From assembly GCF_003937915.1 (NCBI RefSeq), contig NZ_RHUM01000004.1:1-64000 (forward strand): a stretch of DNA of 64,000 nucleotides, read 5' to 3'. Origin of the DNA: Erwinia sp. 198 (lineage in GTDB: Bacteria > Pseudomonadota > Gammaproteobacteria > Enterobacterales > Enterobacteriaceae). The first letter of the stretch is position 1, and each line of letters opens with the position of its first letter. Below, piece by piece: positions 55,343 to 62,964 of this stretch. Both the position numbers and the translations under genes were made by a program. Under the pieces are notes generated by a model, which was not told the DNA's origin, searched no databases, and saw nothing but the letters and a program-made list of their open reading frames with translations.

Positions 55343-56446
55343 ATGCAAAGAGATTCAGCCCAATACCGCGCCGAAGTTGTAGGAAGTTTTCTGCGTCCTG
55401 CCGTTATCAAGCAGGCCCGCGAGCAGTTTCAGGCCGGTGAAATCGACGCCGCCGCCCTGCGCCAGATCGAAGACAAGGCGATCCGCGAGGTTGTGGAGCA
55501 CCAGCGCGCCAGCGGCCTGAAAGTGGTCACCGACGGCGAGTTCCGCCGCGCGTGGTGGCACTTCGATTTCTTTGACGGCCTGGACGGCGTGGAGCGCTAT
55601 GAAGCGGAGCAGGGCATTCAGTTCAACGGCGTGCAGACCAAAGCGCGCGGCGTGAAGGTCACCGGCAAGCTGGGCTTCGGCAACCATCCAATGCTGGAAG
55701 ATTTCCGTTTCCTGAAAAGCATCAGCGGCGATGCCATTCCTAAAATGACTATCCCAAGCCCAAGCGTGCTGCACTTTCGCGGCGGCCGTAAAGTGATTGA
55801 TGCTAATGTCTATCCTGACCTGAAGGATTACTTTAACGATCTGGCGCTGACTTACCGCGATGCGATTAAAGGCTTTTATGACGCCGGCTGCCGTTATTTG
55901 CAGCTGGACGATACCGTCTGGGCTTACCTGTGTTCGGAAGACCAAAAGCAGCAAATCCGCGAGCGCGGCGACGATCCACATGAGCTGGCGAACATCTATG
56001 CTCAGGTGCTGAATAAGGCGCTGGAAGGCAAGCCTGACGATATGATCGTGGGCCTGCATGTTTGCCGCGGCAACTTCCGCTCGACCTGGATTTCCGAAGG
56101 CGGCTATGAGCCGGTCGCGGAAATTCTGTTCGGCACCGTGAATATTGACGCCTTTTTCCTGGAGTACGACAACGAGCGTTCCGGCGGGTTTGAGCCGCTG
56201 CGCTTTATCAAACCGGGCAAACAGCAGGTGGTGCTGGGGCTGGTAACGACCAAAACCGGCGAGCTGGAAGATTCGGAAACGGTGAAGAAGCGCATCGCGG
56301 AAGCGGCACAGTTTGTCAGTCTGGATCAGATCTGCCTTAGTCCGCAGTGCGGTTTCGCCTCGACGGAAGAGGGCAACAGCCTGACCGAAGCGCAGCAGTG
56401 GGCCAAGCTGCGCCTGGTAGTGGATATCGCTAAACAGGTCTGGTAG
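55343..56446 (+). CDS. MetE-like 5-methyltetrahydropteroyltriglutamate-homocysteine methyltransferase (YxjG/YxjH type)
   Basis: A 367-residue protein matching only the catalytic C-terminal half of cobalamin-independent methionine synthase (Meth_synt_2). ASGLKVVTDGEFRRAWWHFD carries the glutamate/arginine region, LQLDDTVWAYLCS the Asp, VGLHVCRGNF the first zinc ligands (His and Cys), and LSPQCGFAS the last cysteine ligand. Such short forms are like YxjG/YxjH. MetJ and MetR sites upstream fit a role in methionine metabolism. A terminator follows. Inserted between phoR and brnQ, not found there in E. coli. Confidence 0.9.
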   Translation: MQRDSAQYRAEVVGSFLRPAVIKQAREQFQAGEIDAAALRQIEDKAIREVVEHQRASGLKVVTDGEFRRAWWHFDFFDGLDGVERYEAEQGIQFNGVQTKARGVKVTGKLGFGNHPMLEDFRFLKSISGDAIPKMTIPSPSVLHFRGGRKVIDANVYPDLKDYFNDLALTYRDAIKGFYDAGCRYLQLDDTVWAYLCSEDQKQQIRERGDDPHELANIYAQVLNKALEGKPDDMIVGLHVCRGNFRSTWISEGGYEPVAEILFGTVNIDAFFLEYDNERSGGFEPLRFIKPGKQQVVLGLVTTKTGELEDSETVKKRIAEAAQFVSLDQICLSPQCGFASTEEGNSLTEAQQWAKLRLVVDIAKQVW

Positions 56447-56462
56447 GCCGGGCAAAAGATGC

Positions 56463-56490
56463 AAAAGGCGCGTTTATACGCGCCTTTTGT
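56463..56490 (+). terminator. Terminator of the MetE-like gene
   Basis: A 10-bp stem AAAAGGCGCG/CGCGCCTTTT with a 6-base loop ends in four T, 17 bases after the stop codon. Confidence 0.85.
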
Positions 56491-56814
56491 GCATCCACTG
56501 GCTAAATAGTGCAGAAAATAACGCCGTGAAGTTCAAAAAAAATACAAATCATGTAAGGCATCTCGCCTGTAATCTGAAGTGATTATCTGGCTTAAGCAAT
56601 TTCTACGCTATATCACTCTGCTTTCTCGATCCCGTATTGCCTTTCTCCGCTATAAACGTTTTACTTACCGCCGTTTTATTTATATCCCTGTATAAAAGAT
56701 CATAAACAGCATATTCGCACCGATAACACCGTTCAACGAGGCGGATCGGCGGCTGAAGACGCACAGGGAAACAGAACCGACATCGCGATTTCACTCAACA
56801 TCAGTACGGGCCTT
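56491..56814. other. Intergenic region before brnQ
   Basis: About 320 bases, AT-rich in the centre; presumed brnQ promoter and leader. No gene or leader peptide with a convincing ribosome site was found. Confidence 0.45.
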
Positions 56815-58137
56815 ATGACAAATCGTTTAACCTCCAAAGACATCCTCGCGCTGGGCTTTATGACATTTGCCCTGTTTGTGGGTGCCGGTAACATTATTTT
56901 CCCGCCGATGGTGGGTATTCAGTCCGGGGAACACGTCTGGATCGCCGCGCTTGGCTTTTTGCTGACCGCCGTCGGCCTGCCGGTTATCACCGTTATCGCG
57001 CTGGCGCGCGTGGGCGGCGGCATCGATGCGCTCAGCTCGCCGATTGGCAAAGCGGCGGGCATCGTGTTGGCTACCGTCTGCTATCTGGCCGTCGGCCCGC
57101 TGTTCGCCACGCCACGCACCGCGACCGTCTCTTTTGAAGTGGGTATTGCGCCGATGACCGGCGACAGCCCGCTGCCACTGTTTATTTACAGCCTGGTCTA
57201 TTTCGCGCTGGTCATTGGCATCTCCCTTTACCCGGGCAAGCTGCTGGACACCGTCGGGCATATCCTGGCGCCGCTGAAGATTGTGGCGCTGGCCGTACTG
57301 GGCATCGCCGCGCTGATCTGGCCTGCGGGCGGCCTGGCGCCGGCTACCGAGGCTTATCAGCATGGCGCTTTCTCCAGCGGCTTTATTAACGGCTACCTGA
57401 CGATGGATACGCTGGGCGCCCTGGTGTTTGGCATTGTTATCGTGAACGCGGCGCGCTCTCGCGGCGTTAGCGAAGCCGGTCTGCTGACGCGCTATACCGT
57501 TATTGCGGGCCTGATCGCCGGCGTTGGCTTGACGCTGGTTTACCTTGCTCTGTTTAAACTGGGTTCTGACAGCGCCTCTATTGTCGATCAGAACGCCAAC
57601 GGCGCTGCTATTCTGCACGCCTATGTGCAGCATACCTTCGGCGATCTGGGCAGCCTGTTCCTGGCAGCGTTGATTTTTGTCGCCTGTATGGTGACGGCAG
57701 TTGGTCTGACCTGCGCCTGCGCCGAGTTCTTCCAGCAGTATCTGCCGCTGACCTATCGCCAGCTGGTGTTTATTCTGGGCCTGTTCTCAATGCTGGTGTC
57801 CAACCTGGGGCTGAGCCAGCTGATCCAGTTCTCTATACCCGTGCTGACGGCTATCTATCCGCCTTGCATCGTGCTGATTGTGCTGAGCTTTACGCTGCGC
57901 TGGTGGAATAAGAGTACGCGTATTATCGCGCCGACCATGCTGGTGAGCCTGATTTTCGGCGTTATCGACGCTATTAAAACCACCGGTTTTAAGGATACGC
58001 TGCCTGCATTTACGGCCAACCTGCCGCTGGCCGAGCAGGGTCTGGCCTGGCTGCCGCCTTCGCTGGTGATACTGGTCGTCGTGGCCATCTGCGATCGCGT
58101 TATGGGACGCGCGCAGGTGAATGCGCACCAGCAGTAA
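56815..58137 (+). CDS. brnQ: Branched-chain amino acid carrier BrnQ
   Basis: A 440-residue LIVCS-family sodium-coupled importer for Leu, Ile and Val with twelve predicted helices. [20 protein letters not shown] and [14 protein letters not shown] are the family N-terminus; VILVFSTLVTYI-like regions and [20 protein letters not shown] follow. It lies directly before proY, as in E. coli. Confidence 0.97.
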   Translation: MTNRLTSKDILALGFMTFALFVGAGNIIFPPMVGIQSGEHVWIAALGFLLTAVGLPVITVIALARVGGGIDALSSPIGKAAGIVLATVCYLAVGPLFATPRTATVSFEVGIAPMTGDSPLPLFIYSLVYFALVIGISLYPGKLLDTVGHILAPLKIVALAVLGIAALIWPAGGLAPATEAYQHGAFSSGFINGYLTMDTLGALVFGIVIVNAARSRGVSEAGLLTRYTVIAGLIAGVGLTLVYLALFKLGSDSASIVDQNANGAAILHAYVQHTFGDLGSLFLAALIFVACMVTAVGLTCACAEFFQQYLPLTYRQLVFILGLFSMLVSNLGLSQLIQFSIPVLTAIYPPCIVLIVLSFTLRWWNKSTRIIAPTMLVSLIFGVIDAIKTTGFKDTLPAFTANLPLAEQGLAWLPPSLVILVVVAICDRVMGRAQVNAHQQ

Positions 58138-58149
58138 AAGTGTGATACC

Positions 58150-58177
58150 TTCTCCTGCCCGATCTCCGGCAGGAGAA
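58150..58177 (+). terminator. Hairpin between brnQ and proY
   Basis: A perfect TTCTCCTGCC/GGCAGGAGAA stem with an 8-base loop, without a T run. Likely a weak terminator or attenuator between the two genes. Confidence 0.5.
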
Positions 58178-58204
58178 GTTGACAGAGTTCAGGCAGAATG
58201 AAAG

Positions 58205-59560
58205 ATGAAAAATAATACGCTCAAGAAGGGACTGAGTACCCGCCACATCCGCTTTATGGCGCTCGGTTCGGCCATCGGCACGGGTCTGTTTTATGGTTCG
58301 GCTGACGCAATGAAAATGGCCGGGCCAAGCGTGATCCTCGCCTATATCATCGGCGGTGCTATCGCCTATATCATCATGCGTGCGCTGGGCGAAATGTCGG
58401 TGAACAACCCGCAGGCCAGCTCGTTTTCGCGCTACGCTCAGGATTATCTTGGCCCGCTGGCGGGTTATATCACCGGCTGGACCTACTGCTTTGAAATTCT
58501 GATTGTCGCCATTGCCGACGTAACCGCTTTCGGCATCTATATGGGGGTCTGGTTCCCCGACGTGCCGCACTGGGTATGGGTGCTGAGCGTGGTGCTGATT
58601 ATCGGTGCGATTAATCTGGCCACGGTAAGAGTTTTCGGCGAGGTGGAATTCTGGCTGTCGCTGTTTAAGGTCGCCACTATCATTATTATGATCGTAGCGG
58701 GCATCGGTATTATTTTCTGGGGGATCGGCAACGGCGGCCAGCCTACCGGCATCAGCAATTTATGGACTAACGGCGGCTTCTTTGCGCACGGCGTTATCGG
58801 CATGGTGCTGTCGCTACAAATCGTGATGTTCGCCTACGGCGGCATTGAGATTATCGGTATCACCGCTGGCGAAGCGAAAGATCCCGCCACGTCGATCCCA
58901 CGGGCGATTAACACGGTGCCGCTGCGTATCCTGGTGTTTTATGTCGGCACGCTGTTTGTGATTATGTCCATCTATCCCTGGAACCAGGTTGGCACTAACG
59001 GCAGCCCGTTCGTGCTTACTTTCCAGCATATGGGCATAGCCGCTGCGGCAGCCATTCTGAACTTTGTAGTGATTACGGCCTCGCTTTCGGCGATTAACAG
59101 CGACGTTTTCGGCGTGGGGCGGATGTTGCACGGTATGGCGGAGCAGGGCCATGCGCCTAAAATGTTCGCCACCGTTTCGCGTCGCGGTATTCCGTGGATC
59201 ACCGTGCTGGTGATGATGTTAGCGATGCTGATTGCGGTATACCTGAACTATCTGATGCCGGAAAAAGTCTTCCTGGTGATCGCCTCGCTGGCGACGTTTG
59301 CCACCGTCTGGGTATGGATTATGATCCTGTTTGCCCAGATTGGCTTCCGCCGCACGCTGACGCCCGCGCAGGCGAAAGAGCTGAAGTTCGCCATGCCCGG
59401 TGGGATATTCACGGCCATCGTCGGTATTCTGTTCCTGTTCTTTATCATCGGCCTGATTGGCTACTTCCCGGATACCCGCGTATCGCTTTACGTCGGTATT
59501 GGCTGGATAGCCCTGCTGCTGGTCAGCTGGACGCTGGTGAAGAAGAGAATCAAGGCGTAG
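58205..59560 (+). CDS. proY: Proline-specific permease ProY
   Basis: A 451-residue amino acid permease of the APC family with twelve predicted helices. [20 protein letters not shown] and [20 protein letters not shown] are typical; [20 protein letters not shown] and [20 protein letters not shown] are further marks. Proline is the substrate by homology. Follows brnQ as in E. coli, and a terminator lies after it. Confidence 0.95.
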   Translation: MKNNTLKKGLSTRHIRFMALGSAIGTGLFYGSADAMKMAGPSVILAYIIGGAIAYIIMRALGEMSVNNPQASSFSRYAQDYLGPLAGYITGWTYCFEILIVAIADVTAFGIYMGVWFPDVPHWVWVLSVVLIIGAINLATVRVFGEVEFWLSLFKVATIIIMIVAGIGIIFWGIGNGGQPTGISNLWTNGGFFAHGVIGMVLSLQIVMFAYGGIEIIGITAGEAKDPATSIPRAINTVPLRILVFYVGTLFVIMSIYPWNQVGTNGSPFVLTFQHMGIAAAAAILNFVVITASLSAINSDVFGVGRMLHGMAEQGHAPKMFATVSRRGIPWITVLVMMLAMLIAVYLNYLMPEKVFLVIASLATFATVWVWIMILFAQIGFRRTLTPAQAKELKFAMPGGIFTAIVGILFLFFIIGLIGYFPDTRVSLYVGIGWIALLLVSWTLVKKRIKA

Positions 59561-59602
59561 GCCGGAAAGCAAACGGCATTTCGGCCTGTCGCCCTGAAAA
59601 AG

Positions 59603-59638
59603 CCTGAGTCCGGCAGTACGTCCGGCTCAGGTTTTTTT
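59603..59638 (+). terminator. Terminator of proY
   Basis: A stem CCTGAG(T)CCGG/CCGGCTCAGG with one bulge is followed by seven T. Confidence 0.85.
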
Positions 59639-59698
59639 ATGCGTCACACTCAGGGCGACGATGGCAAACAGCCGGTAAAAAAAATTTTATTTGTAACG

Positions 59699-59726
59699 CT
59701 TGAAACAGGTTCAGCCGACCCTATTT
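59699..59726 (+). promoter_or_regulatory. Heat-shock sigma-32 promoter of the Hsp20 gene
   Basis: CTTGAAA (59699-59705), a 13-base spacer and CCCTATTT (59719-59726) match the sigma-32 consensus CTTGAAA-N11-16-CCCCATNT. Transcription would start near 59733. Confidence 0.8.
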
Positions 59727-59757
59727 TACTTACGAGCAGGCGGCGAACCTGCCCGAA

Positions 59758-59794
59758 ATGAGCTTTTGAATAGAGACTGTATTCAGGAGGTTAT
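59758..59794 (+). promoter_or_regulatory. ROSE-like RNA thermometer hiding the Hsp20 ribosome site
   Basis: Bases 59758-59772 can pair with 59780-59794 around a 7-base loop. The stem includes the whole AGGAGG site and the first AUG, with three wobble G-U pairs and one G-G mismatch (59762 with 59790) opposite the Shine-Dalgarno sequence. A G-G pair facing the site is the hallmark of ROSE elements of small heat-shock genes. Confidence 0.7.
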
Positions 59795-59795
59795 G

Positions 59796-60293
59796 ATGAT
59801 GACCGTACGCAACTTCTCCCTGATCCCTTCTTTAAGCGACGCGCTGTTTTCAGACCGTTTCAACCGTATGGATCGGCTGTTCAGCCAGCTGACCGGCGAC
59901 ACGCCCGTAGCCGCTACGCCCGCCTATGATATTCGTCGCGTAGATAAAGATCGCTATGCGCTTGCGGTGAGCGTACCCGGCTGGAAAGAGAGCGAGCTGT
60001 CTATTGAAACGGTAGGCGGACAGCTAACCATTTCCGGTAAGAGGGAAGAGCAGAAAGAAACGGAAAGCGCAGAAAATGGCTGGCTGCATCGTGGCATCAG
60101 CCGTGCCGACTTCCGTCTTAGCTACACGGTGCCGGAGCATGTAAAAGTCACCGGCGCGAAACTGCAGGACGGCATTCTTGCTGTGGATTTGTATCAGGAA
60201 ATCCCTGAAAGCGAAAAACCACGCCGCATCCCTATCACGCACAGCCAGCAGGCGATTGAAAACCAGCAGGCTATTGAGCATCAGTCTGCGTAA
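59796..60293 (+). CDS. Hsp20 small heat-shock protein (IbpA-like)
   Basis: A 165-residue chaperone that holds unfolding proteins. The N-terminal arm (FSLIPSLSDALFSDRFNRMD) precedes an alpha-crystallin domain: AYDIRRVDKDRYALAVSVPG, ESELSIETVGGQLTISGKRE and FRLSYTVPEHVKVTGAKLQD with GILAVDL. The C-terminal IPIT contains the I-x-I motif for oligomer contacts, then a Gln-rich tail follows with QQAIENQQAIEHQ repeats. Three tandem ATGs (59793, 59796, 59799) follow AGGAGG; spacing favours the second or third. Controlled by a sigma-32 promoter and a likely thermometer. Confidence 0.9.
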   Translation: MMTVRNFSLIPSLSDALFSDRFNRMDRLFSQLTGDTPVAATPAYDIRRVDKDRYALAVSVPGWKESELSIETVGGQLTISGKREEQKETESAENGWLHRGISRADFRLSYTVPEHVKVTGAKLQDGILAVDLYQEIPESEKPRRIPITHSQQAIENQQAIEHQSA

Positions 60294-60310
60294 AAGCTTC
60301 GTGGCATAAT

Positions 60311-60346
60311 AAAGACCGCTATCTTTTGGTAGCGGTCTTTTTTAAT
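60311..60346 (+). terminator. Terminator of the Hsp20 gene
   Basis: An 11-bp stem AAAGACCGCTA/TAGCGGTCTTT with an 8-base loop is followed by a T run. Confidence 0.92.
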
Positions 60347-60450
60347 GGAGCAGGCGGAAAGCTATTACGAACGGAAAAAAAATTCCGGAAGAAAAAATCC
60401 TCCGGCATTTGTTGAAAGCGCTGTTTATACAATGGCGAAAATAGCAGATT

Positions 60451-61029
60451 TTAAAAGCTATAGCCCAGGCCAATATTAAAACCATTGATAGAGTGGTTTT
60501 TATTTCCAGCGTCCAGGCGAGAGCCTTCATAACCAATATCAATGGCCAGGTACTCTACCGGGTTGATTTGCAAGCCGATGCCGTACATCAGAGAGGCTTT
60601 GTTTTGATTGCCGGACTCTTCTCCCTTGTTAATATACCCTCTGTCACCCTCATAATTATTCCAGTTTGAGCGGTGATCCAGCTTGTTATAATTTACACCT
60701 AATAATCCATAGGCGCTGATATACTCATTGAACCGATATGTCGGTCCAGCTGCGGAAGAATAATATTTTAAATCGATATAGTTATTTATTATATCCCGGT
60801 ATGCCATAGAAGTACTGTTTTCTTTACCGCTCATATAAGTAAAGGAGCCGATAATACCAAACGGTGAATTCCACTCGTAACGGTATTTCATATTAACCCC
60901 TCTGATATTTTTAAAATCCTGCACTTTGCTTTGTGAGTAACCGATGCTGAAGGTCTGTTGATCGGCATTCGCGGTCGCGCTGAAACCCAGAGTTGCAAAA
61001 ACAATGCTGACAAGAGCCAGGTTTTTCAT
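60451..61029 (-). CDS. Ail/OmpX-family outer-membrane protein
   Basis: A 192-residue outer-membrane protein with signal peptide MKNLALVSIVFATLGFSATANA. The mature part alternates beta strands and ends in Phe (FNIGLGYSF), as for eight-stranded Ail/Lom/OmpX/PagC barrels; QTFSIGYSQSKVQDFKNIRG and AAGPTYRFNEYISAYGLLG are family patterns. Relatives mediate adhesion, serum resistance or are stress-regulated; the role here is not shown. Monocistronic with a long AT-rich region upstream. Confidence 0.88.
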   Translation of the reverse strand: MKNLALVSIVFATLGFSATANADQQTFSIGYSQSKVQDFKNIRGVNMKYRYEWNSPFGIIGSFTYMSGKENSTSMAYRDIINNYIDLKYYSSAAGPTYRFNEYISAYGLLGVNYNKLDHRSNWNNYEGDRGYINKGEESGNQNKASLMYGIGLQINPVEYLAIDIGYEGSRLDAGNKNHSINGFNIGLGYSF

Positions 61030-61918
61030 AAATCATCCTTAATTTAAAATTGACGTTGTGTTACGTATTCAGCTAAATGGTGTGCGTACTATAAGATTGA
61101 ATATGTCTGTAATTCTGCTGAATCAGCCGCATAATAACGTGATGGTATCATTTTTAGGGATGGTGAGGTTTAAATTGTGATCCAGGTATTATTTTTTATC
61201 CCATTGATTTTTTCATGAAATTTTGAAGCGGCTATCTGAAATTTTTACTGCTCTGTCTGGCTGGTTTAACAGGATAGATTATATAAATTAACGTAATTAA
61301 CATGGGTTGTTATTATTTTAATTTTTTATTAATTATCTGATATCGATTACCCTGCTATCAAAAATCAAAAATCAAAAATCAAAAATCAAAAATCAAAAAT
61401 CAAAAATCAAAAATCAAAAATCAAAAATCAAAAATCAAAAATCACAAATCACAAATCACAAATCACAAATCACAAATCACAAATCACAAATCACAGATTA
61501 CAGATTGCTAAACACATACTTTAAAGCTGATTGCGTAAAACCTGATTTATATAAAGTTTTATACGGGCCTGTATCGTTTGATGCCGTATAAGAAAAGAAA
61601 GCGTAACAGTATGTTATTTATAACTTCGGTGCGGCAGTCGGCCTGAAATTTATTCTATGCTTTGTGGCACGGAATGCTGATAATCCCTGCCGATTGTAGT
61701 TTACCTGTCATTCTGAAAGGGTAGGGGAGAACAATTCATTTTTCCGAGTCTCCTCGCATTTTAATATTGTCTTTTCAGTGAGTTTGCATGGGGGAGGTTG
61801 TATATTTAAACAGGTAAAAGCAAGAAGAGTAAAAGTGGATAGATGATTTTTAGCGCGGCGATATTGGGAGGCAACCCTTTACCGCCGCTGACCACAACTA
61901 ACTGTTAGGGAGTTAATT
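61030..61918. other. AT-rich region between Ail-like and SymE-like genes
   Basis: About 890 bases, strongly AT-rich. It holds the promoter of the Ail-like gene and a block of heptanucleotide repeats (61359-61505). No credible gene was seen; composition differs from the core genes, suggesting acquired or decaying DNA. Confidence 0.6.
61359..61505 (+). repeat. 21 copies of a 7-bp tandem repeat
   Basis: Twelve CAAAAAT units (61359-61442) are followed by seven CACAAAT units (61443-61491) and the degenerate CACAGAT and TACAGAT. Each half is internally identical. Confidence 0.97.
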
Positions 61919-62110
61919 ATGGCTGAGACACATCATAAGCCAGAGAGAGCCACACACACAACCCGCTGTTATACCGTGGGTTATGTCAGTGATGCGAAGT
62001 ACAAGCCCGTTCCGGCGGCTACTCTGAAGGGCCACTGGCTGAAGGAGATAGGGTTTGATACTGGGACGGCGCTGGAGGTGAAAGTTTTACCAGGCTACCG
62101 GCTGCCGTAA
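61919..62110 (+). CDS. symE: Shortened SymE-family protein, 63 aa
   Basis: The protein TTRCYTVGYVSDAKYKPVPA, with ATLKGHWLKEIGFDTGTALE and VKVLPG, matches the N-terminal half of SymE (TVSYASR..., [25 protein letters not shown]). SymE is an SOS-induced AbrB-fold toxin of the SymE-SymR type I system. Full SymE is about 113 residues; this one ends at 63, just after the AbrB-like core. The last codons overlap a remnant of a hemagglutinin gene on the other strand, so it is probably truncated by that fusion. GGGAG lies 6 bases before the ATG. Whether it is active is unknown. Confidence 0.75.
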   Translation: MAETHHKPERATHTTRCYTVGYVSDAKYKPVPAATLKGHWLKEIGFDTGTALEVKVLPGYRLP

Positions 62111-62247
62111 GAGAGGCTGACGCCGACGGTCGCATTGTTGGCCGGATCGTCACCTTTTGCCGCGTCCAGCCGTGCTGCCTGGGTCGCGCTCACGCCGCTA
62201 AGCGCCGCCTTCATGCCCTGTAGCCCCGCCACCGTCGCTCTCTTCTT
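62095..62247 (-). pseudogene. Fragment of a filamentous hemagglutinin (FhaB-like) gene
   Basis: On the minus strand, in the frame after a TAA at 62248-62250, the reading is [40 protein letters not shown] and SLSYGSR, then TAG at 62095-62097. This matches the repeat-like region of two-partner-secretion hemagglutinins (K-A-x-L-S-G-V-x-A-x-Q-A ... ANN..VGVSLSYGSQ). It has no start and is only about 50 codons: an isolated piece. Confidence 0.8.
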
Positions 62248-62740
62248 TTACCTGCCGCGCCGTGGTCACCGCCGTGCCCGCCGTGCCGGAAAGCGCCAGC
62301 TTGAGTTCGCCGCTGTTAAGATCCTGCTGCGGAGCCAGCACACGAGTCGTGATATAACCGTGATCGATCAGGCGGTTTTGCAGCGCGCTCATCAGCAGAT
62401 TAATGCCTTTCCCGCCCAGACAGTGACCAACAGCCTGACCGGCGATCCGCTGCAAAGGCAGCCAGTGCGGTAGCGCGCCTGCTCCCGTCAGAACAACCCG
62501 GCTCAGTGGGAAACAGGGCTTTTCCTGGGGAAAGACCAGCCCACTGAAACCTGAGGCCGGTGGCGTAAGGCGCATGTCCGGCACCGTGGGCCGCAACTGC
62601 TGCTCCAGGGCATTTTGCCGCTGCAAAATCAGCGGTTCGTTAGCGGGCGTTACGGCAAGTGTTTTTAACGGCAATATAGCGGTTATGAAAATGAAGCTGT
62701 AAAGGCAAAGCGGGGCGAAACGATGGCTGAAAACCAACAT
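62198..62740 (-). pseudogene. Truncated two-partner-secretion transporter (FhaC/ShlB-like), N-terminal part
   Basis: A 180-codon frame with a good AAGGA site, a signal sequence ([20 protein letters not shown]) and the POTRA_2 domain: [40 protein letters not shown] and [20 protein letters not shown]. This is the N-terminal 150 or so residues of ShlB/FhaC/HecB proteins, which are normally about 550. The barrel is missing: after GELKLALSG the frame changes to unrelated residues and runs into the FhaB fragment. It is the remnant of a deletion that joined fhaC to fhaB. Confidence 0.85.
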
Positions 62741-62964
62741 TGACGAATCCTTGTCAAATAATTAGTTAATTAATAAAGAATTTTTCAGCGTAACGATCGA
62801 GGGTCGATCGGGCAGCGTAACTCTATCGCCTTATGATAAGTAGGGTTTTTCTGGTTTACAATCAGAAATATTGTCTGGTCAGGAAGGTGAGGGGCCGAAG
62901 CCGATCCTGCTGTCGGCCACAACTAAGGAAGCAGCGCTTCAGAGAAAGGCGATCGGCCCCTCCC

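Noticed and set aside
55355..56464. 369-codon minus-strand frame over the MetE-like gene
   Set aside because: It is an antisense shadow caused by GC-rich codon use; the plus-strand protein has clear zinc-ligand motifs.
61359..61505. Possible CRISPR-like array
   Set aside because: Units are 7 bases, directly tandem and without spacers.
62889..62962. Inverted repeat GAGGGGCCGA/TCGGCCCCTC at the phosphatase 3' end
   Set aside because: The 54-base loop and missing T run make it a poor terminator; kept only as a note.
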